Below, in pieces: positions 1-11,146 of a stretch of DNA of 64,000 nt (its first letter is position 1; each line of letters begins with the position of its first letter). The stretch lies in the NCBI GenBank assembly GCA_022661535.1, contig JAKULF010000007.1, forward strand, positions 620,001-684,000. Direction: 5' to 3'. This stretch comes from Eutypa lata. Lineage: Eukaryota; Ascomycota; Sordariomycetes; Xylariales; Diatrypaceae. Made by a program: the position numbers and the translations under genes. The notes under the pieces are model-generated. The model saw only the letters and a list, made by a program, of their open reading frames with translations, was not told where the DNA came from and did not search any database.

Positions 1-890
1 GTTAAAAGATTGTTCCCATAGTTAAGCAGTTGTAGTAAATTTCCCACCTAGAAGCCCATCATTAGCGTTATTGTCGAAAGTTTATACTAGAGAGTAAACC
101 CGTGTTCTTCAATCCTCCGGGGCATAGCCAGCTTTTCGAGGATTTGGACTCCCAAGTCCCACTGCTCCCATCTCAACGTAATGCATGTGTCCAGTCGCCT
201 ATCATTATATCCCGGCTATCATGTGCTCCCCTAATCCCCGTCTCATAACAACTAAGACTAATATTAGAAAGGACCATGCGGTAGCAAGTTCACTACAGTC
301 CTGGTTCTATAGCTCAAAGGATGACACATGTTGATGCATATACTCGGAGAAGCTTCACCTGTCCGGCTTATCTCCGCCTGGAAAACCCCGAGACTACTAT
401 CACCGGACGCCGATGATGGGATAAAGGGTGAGAGGCTACCCGGTGTTACACTTCTCGAAGGAATACATTTGACTATAATGTAAAGGCTCGGAATTGAGGT
501 TTTATTCAATTAATAATTTTCTTTGGTCCGAAGGCCCCTAAAGTTTTCTATCTATTTGCCATTTACGACTTGCAAAATCGGTTGGTATTTATATAAAATA
601 AAGGTACGTATTTATAATATCCTTCACTCGTCCTGGCCGTTGATAACAGCTGTTGGCTTTTATTAGGCACCTATGTATTCCTGCAGTCGTCGCATGGCCT
701 GCACATGCAAGTGTTGGTGTGTTGGCTGTCCTTTGCAGGTATCCTGCAGCCAACAACACTTGGCTCTATTCCCCGTATGATAATACAGCCGCACTCGATT
801 CTCAAGATAATCTACTCTCTTGTATGGAACAGTTCTTAACATTCAACTCCAGAGAAAATACAGCCCCTTATTCCTACATACCATCACAAT
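1..890. other. Intergenic sequence upstream of the reductase gene
   Basis: No supported coding region. Short open frames occur (for example 264-509 on the minus strand and 653-1027 on the plus strand), but none resembles a known family. The second overlaps the start of the aldo-keto reductase in another frame. Base composition is ordinary. The stretch 520-620 is AT-rich and could be the promoter of the gene starting at 891. Confidence 0.5.
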
Positions 891-2078
891 ATGGCAAACA
901 ACAACGTGCCCCTTCGTCGCCTCGGCAAGAATGGACCGTTGGTTCCAGCTCTAGGCCTTGGTCTTATGGGCATGTCGATCCTCTACGGGCAAGCGCCCAG
1001 CGACGAAGAGCGATTCAAACTTCTTGATCGTGCGGTGGAACTGGGTGCCACTAACTGGGATAGCTCTGAGTGAGTATTAGCCCCTATATCCTGCCACCTC
1101 CTCGTTCCTCTTTCTACGGACCTATTACGCTAATGCGTGTACACCCTCTAGCTTTTACGGCGATAGCGAAGAGCTCCTGGGGAAGTGGTTCAAGCGGACC
1201 GGAAAGAGGGACCAGATCTTCCTCGCAACCAAATTTGGCATCGTCAAGGGCTCTGGTGGCTACCAGATTGACAGCTCGGGGCCGTACTGCAAGCAAGCGT
1301 GTGCGGAGAGCCTGAAGGTACTCGGCGTCCCTTCCGTCGACCTCTTCTACATGCATCGTGCGAATCCCGAAACGCCGATTGAGGAGACCATGCGCGCCAT
1401 GGCCGAATTGAAGGCGTAAGTGCACTCCATTCAATATTCAGTCCCCCAGTACCAATCAAGTTACCCCTATCTAAGAATGGTATCGTATCAAAGGGAGGGC
1501 AAGATCAAGTACATCGGCCTGTCTGAAATCAGCTCAGCGACGCTGCGTCGCGCATGCAAAATCGTCCAAGTCGACTGTGTGCAGATCGAATATTCGCCTT
1601 TCGACCTAGACATCGAGGGTCCAGAGGGCACCAACCTCCTCGCGACCTGCCGCGAGCTCGGCGTTTCCGTCGTGGCGTACGCGCCCCTAGGTCGGGGTCT
1701 GCTCACGGGCGCGCTCAATTCCAAGGAGGCCGTGTCGGGCGAAGGAGACTGGAGAGCCATGTTCCCGCGATTCTCCGAGGAGAACTTCGGCGCGAATGTG
1801 AAGCTGGTTGACCAGTTCAAGGCGCTGGCGCAGAAGAAGGCGTGCACGCCGGCCCAGCTGTCGATCGCTTGGCTGCTGAAGCAGGGCGAAGACATCATCC
1901 CGATCCCCGGCACCAAGAGGATCAAGTATCCGAGGAGAACTGGGGGGCTCTTCAGGTCCAGCTGACCGACGCCGACGAGGCGGAGATCAGGAAGTTCGTC
2001 GAGACTGCTGCTGTTCGGGGTGGGCGAGTCCCGGATGATGCTAAGTCGCAGTGTTATGCTGATACCAAGGAGGAATAA
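891..2078 (+). CDS. Aldo-keto reductase, frameshifted near the 3' end
   Basis: NAD(P)H-dependent aldo-keto reductase, predicted to reduce an aldehyde or ketone in the cytosol. Exons are 891-1069, 1152-1415 and 1494-2078; both introns are GT..AG and splice in phase. The ATG at 891 opens a typical N-terminus (LRRLGKNGPLVPALGLG). The family tetrad is present: Asp57, Tyr62 (in DFYGDSE), Lys87 (ATKFG) and His128 (FYMHR). About 342 residues is the usual family length. ODD: after IPGTKRIKY (about 1929-1932) the frame shifts by one base. Homologous reading (ENWGAL..., ending TKEE at 2078) continues only in the next frame, as if one base had been lost. Read strictly, the protein ends at 1965 with a scrambled tail lacking the C-terminal cofactor region. 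Sequencing error or a real decay mutation cannot be told apart here. It is cut off from the PKS locus by a 5 kb RIP block, so cluster membership is uncertain. Confidence 0.85.
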
Positions 2079-2399
2079 GTATGTTGAAGCGCTTAAGATT
2101 ATCACTGGAGGTACATTTGTATATTGAAAGAGAATCTTATGTGACACCGATCGTTGGCCATCACCATAAGCAATATACCAGTTTCGAGTTTTTCTATACT
2201 GAAATTATGACAACGCCATGCTGTACTGGACGAGCACCATGGACACTAAGTGTAACTTAACAGTCCACTGTTAATAAATGTTATATACGTATATAGTACA
2301 ACTAGAAAGTAGCTTAATGACATCGCTACAAATCATATACCGGAACTTCAAAACATATGAGGTTGAGACCTAAGCCCGTATAGCGAATATTCTTTATAG
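2079..2399. other. 3' flank of the reductase and transition into the AT-rich block
   Basis: Ordinary composition up to about 2390, then a gradual slide into A+T-only sequence. No coding region or RNA gene is visible. Confidence 0.4.
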
Positions 2400-2829
2400 C
2401 TCGAAACTAGCTTATATATTAATTAAGATGTAGTTATTTAATTATATTTAATTCTAACATGCCTCGGTTATAACGGTATTATTTAATGTTTAAAGAAATA
2501 ATAAAAATCTTATATAAAAAATAAAAGATTTATAAATTATCGTAAAATTATTTTATTTTATTTTAATAATTAATTAATTTAAAGTTTTATATTTTAAATT
2601 AATAATTTTAATAAATATAAAATATAATTATATAAACATTATTAATTTATTAAAAAAAATAAAATATTATTAATATAAAATATAATTTAAAATATAATAA
2701 TATTAAAAATTATAAAAATTAATATTTAAATTAAAAATAATAATAATATAATTTTTTATATATATATTAATTTTTAAAATATAATATTTAAATATTAATT
2801 TTATTTATTTATATATTATAAATTTATTT

Positions 2830-3690
2830 ATATTACGTATAAAATATAAAATATATTTTTAATTTATATTTTATATATTAAAATTTAATATTTAATATTA
2901 TAATTAAAATATTATAAAAGTTTATAAAATAAATTATAACTTAACGATTTAATAAAATAAAATTAAAAAATTAAAATTTTTACGTTTTTTTAATTTTAAA
3001 CGAATTATAATTAAATTATTATAATTAAATTATTAAATAATTAAATATATATTATAATAAATTTTAAAAATAAAAATTATTATATTAAATTAATAATTAT
3101 TTTAACTTTTAAATAAAGATTATTTTTTTATTTTAATTAATTTATAAATTCAATTAAGTTTTAATAATTTTTACGTTAATAAATTTAATTTTTTATATTA
3201 ATTAATTAATAAAAAAATTTAAATTATTAAATTAAAATATTAAAAATATTATAATTTAAATATAATTCGTTATTAAATTAATAATATTAATTTTATTAAA
3301 AGTTAATTTATTTAATTAATCGTTATAAAATTTAAACTTTTTTATAAATATAAAAAAAATATTTAAAAGCTTTTTATATAATTAAATCGCGATTATATTA
3401 ATATAATAATATATTAAAAAAGTTAAATTTATAAATAAATAAATTAAATTAAATAATAATATTTTATAAATTTAATAATTAATGAAATTTTATTAATTAC
3501 GTAATACTTTTTTTTATTAAAATATAATTAAAATTATATTATTAATATTAAATATTTATTATAAAAAAATTAAATTTTAAATTTTTAAAATAATAAATCG
3601 AAAAATAATAATTATTAAAAAGTTTTAATTTTTTTTTATAAAAAGAAATTATAAAATAATTTATTTATATATAATTTATAATTTTAAATA
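2830..3690 (+). repeat. Decayed repeat, copy 1
   Basis: Matches copy 3 (4815-5750) in the same orientation. A run near 3010-3130 reappears near 5050-5180, and the run containing AATTACGTAATACTTT near 3490-3510 reappears near 5540-5560. It matches copy 2 in reverse complement. Differences are mostly C/T and G/A changes. Edges are approximate. No terminal motif or protein remnant was recognised, so the element class is unknown. Confidence 0.7.
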
Positions 3691-4625
3691 AATCGTTTAA
3701 TTTAATAATTAAAAGTTTAATTATTTTTTTTTAAAAAAAAAGTTTAAATTTTTTAATAATTATCGCTTTTAATTTATTATTTTTAAAAATTAAACTTAAG
3801 GTTTTTTTTATAATAAATATTTAACGTTAATAATATAACTTTAATTATTTTTTAATAAAAAAATATAATACGATTAATAAAATTTTATTAATTATTAAAT
3901 TTAATACGTTATATCGTTATTAAATTTAATTTATTTATTTATAAACTTAATTTTTTTAATATATTATCGCGTTAATTTAATCGCGATTTAATCGTATAAA
4001 AAGTTTTTAAACGATTTATTATTATTTATTTTAAAGTTTAAACTTTACAACGATTAATTAAATAAAATAACTTTTAACGAAATTAATATCGTTAATTTAA
4101 TAATTTCGTTACGTTTAAATTACAAAATAATTAATATTTCGATTTAACGATTTAAACTTTTTTATTAATTAATTAATACGAAAAGTTAAATTTATTATTA
4201 TAAAAATTAATAAAGTTTAATTAAATTTACGAATTAATAAAAATAAAAAAATAATTTTTATTTAAAAGTTAAAATAATTATCGATTTAATTTAACGGTTT
4301 TTATTTTTAAAGTTTATTATAACGCGTATTTAACGATTTAATAACTCGATTATAACGATTTAATTACGGTTTATTTAAAGTTAAAAAACGTTAAAATTTT
4401 AATTATTTAATTTAATTTATTAAGTTATTAAATTATAATTTATTTTATAAGTTTTTATAATATTTTAATTATAATATTAAATATTAAATTTTTAATACGT
4501 AAAATATAAATTAAAAATATATTATATATTTATATTTAAATTAATATAATTAATATAATAAATTATTAATATAAAATTAATAATAATAATAATATAATTT
4601 TAAATATTTATTTTTCGTTTTTTAT
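3690..4625 (-). repeat. Decayed repeat, copy 2 (inverted)
   Basis: Reverse complement of copy 1. Sequence around 4230-4530 matches the reverse complement of 2830-3130, and 3880-4010 matches that of 3370-3520. Copies 1 and 2 therefore form a long tail-to-tail palindrome centred near 3690. Edges are approximate. Confidence 0.65.
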
Positions 4626-4814
4626 AATAATAATTATTTAAATTATAATATTAAAATTTTATTTATTAATATTATAATTTATATTAAATAAAATAAATTA
4701 AATAAATAAAAAATATAAATTTTAAATATAAATATTTTATTTATTAATTATATTATTTTTATTATTAAATTTTAATTTTTAAAAAATATATATTTTTATA
4801 TATTTATAATTTAT

Positions 4815-4824
4815 ATTAATTTAA

Positions 4825-4855
<31 letters not shown>

Positions 4856-5750
4856 TTTATATTAATAATTTATTATATTAATTATATTAATTTAAATATA
4901 AATATATAATATATTTTTAATTATATTTTATATATTAAAAATTCGATATTTAATATTATAATTAAAATATTATAAAAACTTATAAAATAAATTATAATTT
5001 AATAATTTAATAAAATTAAATTAAATAATTAAAATCTTAAATGCTTTTTTAACTTTAAATAAATCGTAATTAAATTATTACGATTAAATTATTAAATCGT
5101 TAAATATATATTATAATAAACTTTAAAAATAAAAACCGTTAAATTAAATTAATAATTATTTTAATTTTTAAATAAAAATTCGTTTTTTATTTTTATTAAT
5201 TTTTATAATAACGAATTTAACTTTTATAATTAATTAATAATAATTATTTATTAATTAATAAAAGTTTAAATCGTTAAATTAAAATATTAATTATTTTATA
5301 ATTTAAACGTAATTTATTATTAAATTAACGATATAAATTTCGTTAAAAATTAATTTATTTAATTAATTATTATAAAATTTAAACTTTTTAATAAATAAAA
5401 AAAAATATATATATTTAAAAGCTTTTTTTACGATTAAATAATAATTAAATTAACGTAATAATATATTAAAAAAATTAAGTTTATAAATAAATAAATTAAA
5501 TTAAATAATAATGTTTTATAAATTTAATAATTAATAAAATCTTATTAATTACGTAATACTTTTCTTTTTATTAAAAGATAATTAAAATCGTATCGTTAAC
5601 GTTAAATATTTATTACGAAAAAAAAATCTTAAATTTAATTTTTAAAAATAATAAATCGAAAAATAATAATCGTTAAAAAATTTAAATTTTTTTTTTTACG
5701 AAAAAAAAATAATTAAACTTTTAATTATTAAATTAAACGATTATATTAAT
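4815..5750 (+). repeat. Decayed repeat, copy 3
   Basis: Same orientation as copy 1 and head-to-head with copy 2 across a spacer of about 190 bp (4625-4815). The ATT/TAA-rich head near 4820-4870 mirrors 4560-4610. More CpG sites survive here than in copy 1, so the copies were mutated to different degrees. Confidence 0.65.
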
Positions 5751-7330
5751 TTAAAAATTTTATATATAAAATATATATAAAATTATTAATTAATATTTAA
5801 ATAATTTTTATATAAAAATAAAAAAAAATTAAAAAAATTAATATTTATATATTTTTAAATATAATTATATTAAAAATTTTATTTAAAATTTTAAAATTAT
5901 TATATATAAATAATATATTTATAAAATTAAATATAAATTATTATATATATATATAATTTATAAAATTATTTAAAAAATTAAAAAAGTTTAATTTAATATA
6001 TATATTTTTTTTATATTTAATATTTTATAAAAAAATAAATTATTTATAATTTTTATTATAAATTTAAAAAGTTTATAATTTTATAATTTATATTTATATT
6101 TTAAATATAAATAAAAAATATAATATTTTTAATAATTTATATAAAAAATAATATTTATATTATTATATTATTATAATTACGTAATAATTAATAAATCGTA
6201 TTATTTTATATTTATTAAATTTAATATAAAAAATACTTTATAAATTTTATTTAATAATTTTTAAACTTTATTATATTAAAATTATTTATTTTATATAAAA
6301 TAAAAAATTAATATTATTTTTTTATTTTTTAATAATAAATAAAATAAAATATATTATTAAATTTAAAATTAAATACGATTTATAATATATATATTAAAAA
6401 AAGATTTTTATTAATAATTAAAATATAAATATTTTTATTATATAAAATACTTTTAATAAATATATTATTATTATTATTTTAATTAAATAAATTATAATAT
6501 TTTAAATATTTTTATATAATATTATTTTTAAATAATCTTTTATAAAATAATTAAAATAATAATAATAATATATTAATTTAAAAAACATTTTAATATAATT
6601 TTATAATATAACTTTTATAAAATAATTTATTAAATTAATTTTATATAATTTTAATTTAATTTTAAAAAAATTATAAATATTTTTATAAATTTATTAATTT
6701 ATAATTTATTTATTTTAAAAATATTAATTTTAAAAAAAAATTAAATTATAAATATTTTTAAATTTAAAAATTATTAAATAATATAATAAATAATAATATA
6801 AATTAATATAAATTATTTTTTTTAATTATAATTAAAAACGAAAAATAAAAAAAATATATAATATTTTAATATTTTTAAATTTAAATATTTTATATATAAA
6901 AATTAATAAATTAATATTATATAAATCGTAAATATTTTAAATATTTAAATAATTAAATTTTATATAATTATAAAGCTTAATTTTAAACTTTATTATAATA
7001 ATATTATAATATTAAATAACTTTATATAATAAATAAATATATTATTATTATATAAAAAAAAAAGTTTAAATTATAAATATTATTTCGTTAATTTATATAT
7101 AACGTTATAAAATCGTTATTATAATTTTAAATTAATTTTTAATATTATAATAAATAAATTTAAATTATTATAATTTAATTTTAATTTTTATATTTTAATT
7201 AATCGAAATTTAATAATATAAAAGATATATATAAAAAGCTACGACGATTTAAAAACTAAAGCAATAATTAAATAACTTAATTAAAAGCGTTTTCGAAAGC
7301 CGTAATATATAATTAATCGGTAAAGTTACC

Positions 7331-8418
7331 TTACTTTAAGGACTTAAATTTAATAGCTATTTTTTAATTTCTGTTATGCTGCTTATTTCTTTCATGTGAA
7401 TGCTACCGTGTTTTAACCATGCAACTCGAAGATTTATCATAAGCACGCATACCTTACAAAGTGGCGTCGCGCCTATGAGAAGGCACATCCGACAAATAAT
7501 TCTAGTCTAAGACGTCACCCTTAACCATTCTCTGCGAGCGTTAAAGCGCTGAAGTGGCCTGGATTGGTATGTAGCTAAGTAAAGTGTGCAATGGACAATT
7601 TGATTGGGCTAATCTGTAAATTAACTACAGAAATATGTAGTGTTAACAGTCAGGAGAGAAACTTCTTGCGGCTAACGTTGTCGCCATTCGTCGGATAAGA
7701 ACATTCCCGGAAGCAACGTGAATTCTCGGTGAGCTTCTGTGTAACTTTTCTTCTTAATGTATTAACTGTACGAACCTGGCCATCGTAGCACTGCAGGATG
7801 CTACGAGCATTTCTATACGCTTGTGCAGATATTGCTTATGGGTGTATATGTAATCGACGTAGACAGTGCGTAAAGACAACCAGTAGCTCATTGCAGGGGT
7901 ATAGGAAGCTATGCATGTATGTGGGTATGACATTGACAGGATTATTGCAGATAACGAAGCTTGTTCATCCTTGTACCGTTACAGCAGCCTTGAGACAGTC
8001 GTATGACACGGCACAGATTTATCAAATGCTAGTAATATATGCAATGCACGAAAATAACTACGAAGTTTTCTTTACCCCCTTAGGTAACATGTAGGATTCA
8101 GCAACGGTTGACTTATGCACATATGAGACATGCCCTGGGATGTAGAGATTTGTCGGCTGTGTTTCGCACAACTTTCCGGGATAAGAAACATCCCCAGAGC
8201 ATGATAGTTTAGTTTCTAGGCTACAGATCTAAGATTCGGTAAAAGTACGGGCGCCCAAACGTTACGTTTTGGACGCTTATTATAGCTTATATTCCTACAA
8301 CAGACGACACCAATTTTTGCCATTAGAGCACCAACTTTTAACCACATGTAAAGCTTTCACCATCCACACAATATACCTATCAACAGAAGGAATTCATACC
8401 AGCGAAGCTATCATAACA
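7331..8418. other. Intergenic region upstream of the MFS gene
   Basis: Ordinary-composition sequence between the RIP block and the transporter gene. An open frame at 7798-8094 (98 codons, plus strand) has no recognisable domain and no supporting context, so I do not call it a gene. The transporter promoter must lie in the last few hundred bases; no clear element was identified. Confidence 0.4.
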
Positions 8419-10349
8419 ATGTCCAAAGAGCTCGAACCGCTCCAGTGCGATAATGCCTCTCAGGATTATATCACTGGGTGGAGACTGGCCGTCCTACTTT
8501 TGAGGTGAGTCCAGCTAATAACAATCAAAGCCATGTAGCGTTAATCGCGCGGTTTGCTGATACAAAACCAGTATCTCTATTGCTATCTTTCTTCCCAACC
8601 TCGAGGTGTCCGTTGTGAGCACGGCCTTGGTGACTATTGCCAACGACCTACATGGCTTTAATCAGACTGGTTGGATAGTGGTTGCATATCTCATCACATA
8701 TACTGGTATGACTCCTGGGCCCGTCCCGCCCACCCCTCTTCCCAGATAATAAGAGCATTATTTGTTGACCACGTTTTAAGGATTTTTGATCATTTGGGCA
8801 AAGCTGAGCGATATACTGAAGCGTAAATGGTCTCTAATAACGGCCCTTGTTCTCTTCATTATTGCGTCAGGCATTTGTGGCGCCAGCCAAAGTATGACAA
8901 TGCTGTTAGTACTTATCATATCAAGGGTGGGCCAATGACACTGGGCTAACCCAAAGATTATCTAGAATCATCTTCCGCGCCCTGCAGGGCCTGGGCGGGG
9001 CTGGATGTTTCTCTATTGCTATGATTGTATTCTTTGAGCTAATTCCCAAGAATAAATATCCAAAATATGGTTCTATCATCTCGGTAGATGTGGCACTCGC
9101 AACTCTGTTGGGCCCCATTATTGGGGGCCTGATTGCGGATAACACGACGTGGCGTTGGGTGTTGCTTCTAAAGTGAGTCTCCATGGCAATATCATCCCAG
9201 ATTCAGCTTATCTCACTCATTGTTAGTTTACCTGTCGGTGCTGTCGCAGTCGGCGCACTGTGGATTTTTCTCCCCAACGACTTTCCTTTCCATGGCCAGC
9301 GGACACGTCCATCTAGCGATAAACACTCTATACGACGAGTCGACTTTGTAGGTTCGTTCCTGCTTGTAGGAGCCAATCTGTTCGTAGTCACAGCCCTTCT
9401 CGAGGCTAGCACTGACTACTCTTGGTCCTCGCCTTTGACAATCGTCTTCCTGACGATGTCCGGGGTTCTATGGCCTGCCTTTGTGCTCTGGGAATGGTTC
9501 GCAACGAAGGACAATTGTTTTTTTGAGCCTGTTTTCCCATTCTGTTTTTTTCTCAATCGTTATTGGATGGGCATGCTACTGCAGTCTTTCTTCCTTGGCG
9601 TCCCTTTCACTTTGCTCGTCATTTACCTTCCACAACGCTTCCAAACAATAAACTCCATGCCTGCTTTGGACGCGGGAGTGCGTCTTCTACCATATGCCAT
9701 ACTCGCACCCATTGCCTCGCTGGCTAGTAACATTATTTTCATGCGCCGACCAATGCCGCTCTTGTTACTGGCCGTCGGGTCAGGCTTCCAGCTGGTCGGT
9801 TTGGCTCTATTGGTTAGTGAACCCATAGGTCTACAAATCCCGGCAAGGCTGTATGGTTACGAAATCCTTGCCGGTGTTGGCGTGGGCATCACCTTTGGGA
9901 CCTTGGTAGTCATTACCCCCTCCAGTGTCCATCCCCGAGACCTAGCAACCGCCACTGGGGCGATGATTCAATTCCGACAAATGGTAGGCTACCTCTCCTG
10001 TCTTGTATGCATGTCTGATCTTACGCCCTTATGATTAATTCGCATGCAGGGCGGTGCTATTGGCCTTTCGATCGGGTCTTCCCTGCTTAATAACTACCTC
10101 AAGAGCCACCTGGCACCCCCGGTTTTGACGGGCACTCAGCTTACTGCGCTTCTTCAGAACTTTCAAGTGATTTCGACCTTTCCCCTCGACTTGCAGGATG
10201 TGATAAGGGATGTATTTGCTGTTGCATTTGGTTTGCAGCTCAAAGTTGTGGTTGGCTTTGCGGCGGCGTTGTTTCCATCAATCTTGTTGATGGTAAAAGT
10301 CACTCGGAGCGGAAGTGCTCAATGGCCGAAGTTGACGGGTGCCCGGTAA
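8419..10349 (+). CDS. MFS drug/toxin exporter (DHA-type)
   Basis: Major facilitator superfamily proton antiporter of the plasma membrane, predicted to export a small molecule. Six exons join in frame to 535 residues: 8419-8504, 8572-8705, 8781-8904, 8966-9172, 9227-9983 and 10050-10349. The start at 8419 gives a short hydrophilic N-terminus before the first helix; the open frame extends upstream to 8269, but with atypical sequence. Motif A is seen as KLSDILKRK (about 81-89), FRALQGLGGAG at 118-128, and the antiporter motif C as GPIIGG (164-169) followed by WRWV. Length and the run of hydrophobic segments fit the 14-helix DHA2 class that includes cluster exporters. It converges with the PKS gene, with 797 bp between the two stop codons. 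It most likely exports the PKS product or protects the producer from it. Confidence 0.9.
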
Positions 10350-11146
10350 AGCTTTTATGTTCTCAGTTGTTATAAGATAAAAAAGACGCACAAATATAGA
10401 CTATTGTGTTGCTGATTATATTATATATGAATGATTCTATTGCTCTTATACACTGTTACAACAGTAGACCCCTGGTCTAGGTGGTATAGTAGCCTCACCT
10501 AGCTCTATATAAGGGTGAAAGCACCTTCTTATCTTCATTTCCTTCCGTATATCCTTCCTTAGAGTTCTAGCGGAGCAAATGTAAGGGTATTTCTGATGTG
10601 ATATATATTGAGTAGTCTTCACTATTGGCTTGAATATCACAGTATAGTGGTTATGGGTGTTACTAGATCAGATCAACCATTAACTAGAAGGATGTTTCAT
10701 GTCTCTTCGTAAATTATTAGATGCGATATCAATATCCAGTGAAACAATGTTTGTGGATATCGTTGAATCTACGGTTTTCAATATACACCGTGCCAATGGG
10801 AACATAATAAAGGCAATTGAAACCTTACGAACCATATAATCACGAATAGGTCTGTTTAGGTATTTTCTTCCTTCGAGGTCTACCGCATTGCTAGCCGCTT
10901 ATACACGTGATGTTCAAACGCCGATCTAACACCCAGAACTTTGGCGGTCACATAGCGTCTGAATCTGGTCACACTGCAAACCGATATAATTAGCCCTCAT
11001 ATCAATGGGGAAGACGTCAGTTTAGTCGAAAGGGGACTTTATTCATTGTCACAAATACTACAAGGGATTAAGACGAAGCTGCATTTATTATATATGCTAA
11101 GTATCTGAGCAAGGAAATAATAAGTAAATAACGAGGGAAGAGTTGT
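10350..11146. other. Convergent intergenic region between MFS and PKS
   Basis: Shared 3' flank of two converging genes. AT-rich stretches at 10375-10445 and 11080-11110 could serve transcript ends of the transporter and the PKS respectively. No open frame or RNA gene is supported. Confidence 0.4.

Larger units (their letters stand above)
2400..7330. repeat. AT-rich RIP block 1
   Basis: About 4.9 kb of nearly pure A and T, with sharp compositional edges and no open frame. Almost all remaining cytosines sit in CpG, or in CpT as in AACTTT and AGCTTT. CpA, TpG and CpC are almost gone. This is the expected end state of RIP, which mutates CpA (TpG on the other strand) to TpA. The middle holds three related copies of one sequence (listed separately). 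The outer parts, about 2400-2830 and 5760-7330, have no copy that I can match inside the block. The right edge recovers normal composition over 7230-7380. Confidence 0.9.

Noticed and set aside
653..1027. 124-codon plus-strand open frame
   Set aside because: It overlaps the reductase's first exon in another frame and has no family signal.
4828..4860. (ATT)n run
   Set aside because: Simple AT repeat at the head of a decayed repeat copy, mirrored at 4577-4595; no separate element is needed.
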